Positions 6,258 to 6,591 of a stretch of 6,591 nucleotides of DNA are shown here, one piece after another. The position numbers and the translations under genes are program-made. Position 1 is the stretch's first letter, and each line of letters starts with the position of its first letter. The DNA lies in assembly GCA_934130045.1 (NCBI GenBank), contig CAKOXI010000042.1, positions 1 to 6,591 on the forward strand, in the 5' to 3' direction. This DNA comes from an uncultured Bacilli bacterium. GTDB lineage: Bacteria; Bacillota_I; Bacilli_A; RF39; UBA660. The notes beneath the pieces are model-generated. The model did not search any database and was not told where the DNA came from. It was given only the letters and a program-made list of their open reading frames with translations.

Positions 6258-6258
6258 C

Positions 6259-6537
6259 ATGCTTGAATTTAAAGTAATTGAAAATCTAAAACCTAATAAA
6301 GATTTAACCAACATCTTAAAAAGCTTTAAATATAAGGTTAAATTAGGACAGATTAAAACTATCTTGCACACCAATCTACAAGTAATAATACCTACTGAAT
6401 ACAAAATTACATATCCCACTACTTTTACAATACTAGAATACAAAGTTAATGAAATATCAAATAAGCCTTTTTATATTAAAGAACATAATCAAAAATATAA
6501 TATTAAAGAAATTGCACAATTTTTGAAAAAATTTTAA
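6259..6537 (+). CDS. Hypothetical protein, 92 aa, basic
   Basis: I do not recognise this protein. It is lysine-rich with few acidic residues, so clearly basic, has no cysteine, and shows no membrane segment or signal peptide. The middle (about 30-70) is rich in Ile, Val, Thr and Tyr, suggesting beta structure, and the C-terminal YNIKEIAQFLKKF looks helical. The start is well supported: an 11-base SD match ends 9 bases before the ATG. That strong site is the main reason to think it is real rather than chance, and the opposite-strand frame over it lacks such support. It follows the tRNA-Gly unit on the same strand and may be reached by read-through of that terminator. The SD lies inside a hairpin, so expression may be conditional. 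Small basic orphan genes behind tRNAs can belong to mobile elements, but nothing else here shows that. Confidence 0.6.
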   Translation: MLEFKVIENLKPNKDLTNILKSFKYKVKLGQIKTILHTNLQVIIPTEYKITYPTTFTILEYKVNEISNKPFYIKEHNQKYNIKEIAQFLKKF

Positions 6538-6551
6538 TTTTAGACTATACA
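6523..6551 (+). promoter_or_regulatory. Possible promoter for a gene beyond the right edge
   Basis: TTGAAA (6523-6528, 5 of 6) and TATACA (6546-6551, 4 of 6) are 17 bases apart, with the -35 overlapping the end of the 92-codon gene. The 40 bases to the window edge hold a purine-rich GAGGAAA but no gene I can call. In such AT-rich DNA a chance match is quite possible. Confidence 0.3.
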
Positions 6552-6591
6552 TTTTGCTTATTTGTGAGGAAACATATAGAGAAATATATTA

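Noticed and set aside
6168..6258. T-box riboswitch between the tRNA and the small gene
   Set aside because: The leader is too short, and I see no T-box consensus or specifier loop; the similarity is only terminator-like hairpins.
6180..6443. Reverse-strand open frame of 87 codons with a hydrophobic start
   Set aside because: It runs through the tRNA terminator and the leader hairpin. The forward 92-codon frame has a far better ribosome site.
6564..6591. GTG-initiated frame open to the right edge
   Set aside because: Only nine codons are visible, and no SD lies at the right distance before the GTG.
1..6591. CRISPR array, phage genes or toxin-antitoxin pair
   Set aside because: No regularly spaced repeats, no phage structural or integrase motif, and no recognisable toxin or antitoxin pair in any called gene.

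Overview
The window is very AT-rich (by eye about one quarter G+C), with Shine-Dalgarno (SD) ribosome sites ahead of most genes and genes packed on the + strand. This suggests a low-GC Firmicute, Bacilli or Clostridia, possibly from a gut lineage; I cannot name the genus. The standard bacterial code is used: all 11 tryptophans in the called proteins are TGG, and all seven stops are TAA or TAG, with no TGA. That argues against the Mycoplasma code.

Layout. (1) 1-1598 is the 3' part of a hybrid sensor histidine kinase (PAS-like sensor, HisKA, HATPase, receiver) whose start lies before the window. (2) 1599-1905 has no gene. It holds a 190-bp MITE-like element (1613-1802) with 15-bp terminal inverted repeats and a 9-bp direct repeat. 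It appears to sit in the loop of what was the kinase gene's intrinsic terminator. (3) 1906-2688 is a stand-alone, probably NAD-dependent short-chain dehydrogenase with its own terminator. (4) 2802-5998 is a four-gene co-directional cluster: a HAD nucleotidase/nucleoside hydrolase fusion starting at GTG, a GNAT acetyltransferase, an HD-domain phosphohydrolase, and a diverged stand-alone CinA-C/PncC-like protein. (5) 6047-6208 is a complete tRNA-Gly(UCC) unit with promoter and terminator. (6) 6225-6537 is an unrecognised 92-codon gene whose very strong SD is folded into a hairpin ending in a U run, which suggests attenuation or translational control.

How the genes fit together. Three of the four genes in the 2802-5998 cluster belong to families that handle nucleotides or nucleosides. 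The fusion could remove phosphate and then cleave the N-glycosidic bond, the HD protein is likely a phosphohydrolase, and PncC relatives deamidate nicotinamide mononucleotide. A nucleotide (possibly NMN/NAD-derived) salvage or clean-up role is plausible but inferred. The kinase and the dehydrogenase have no visible functional link to the cluster.
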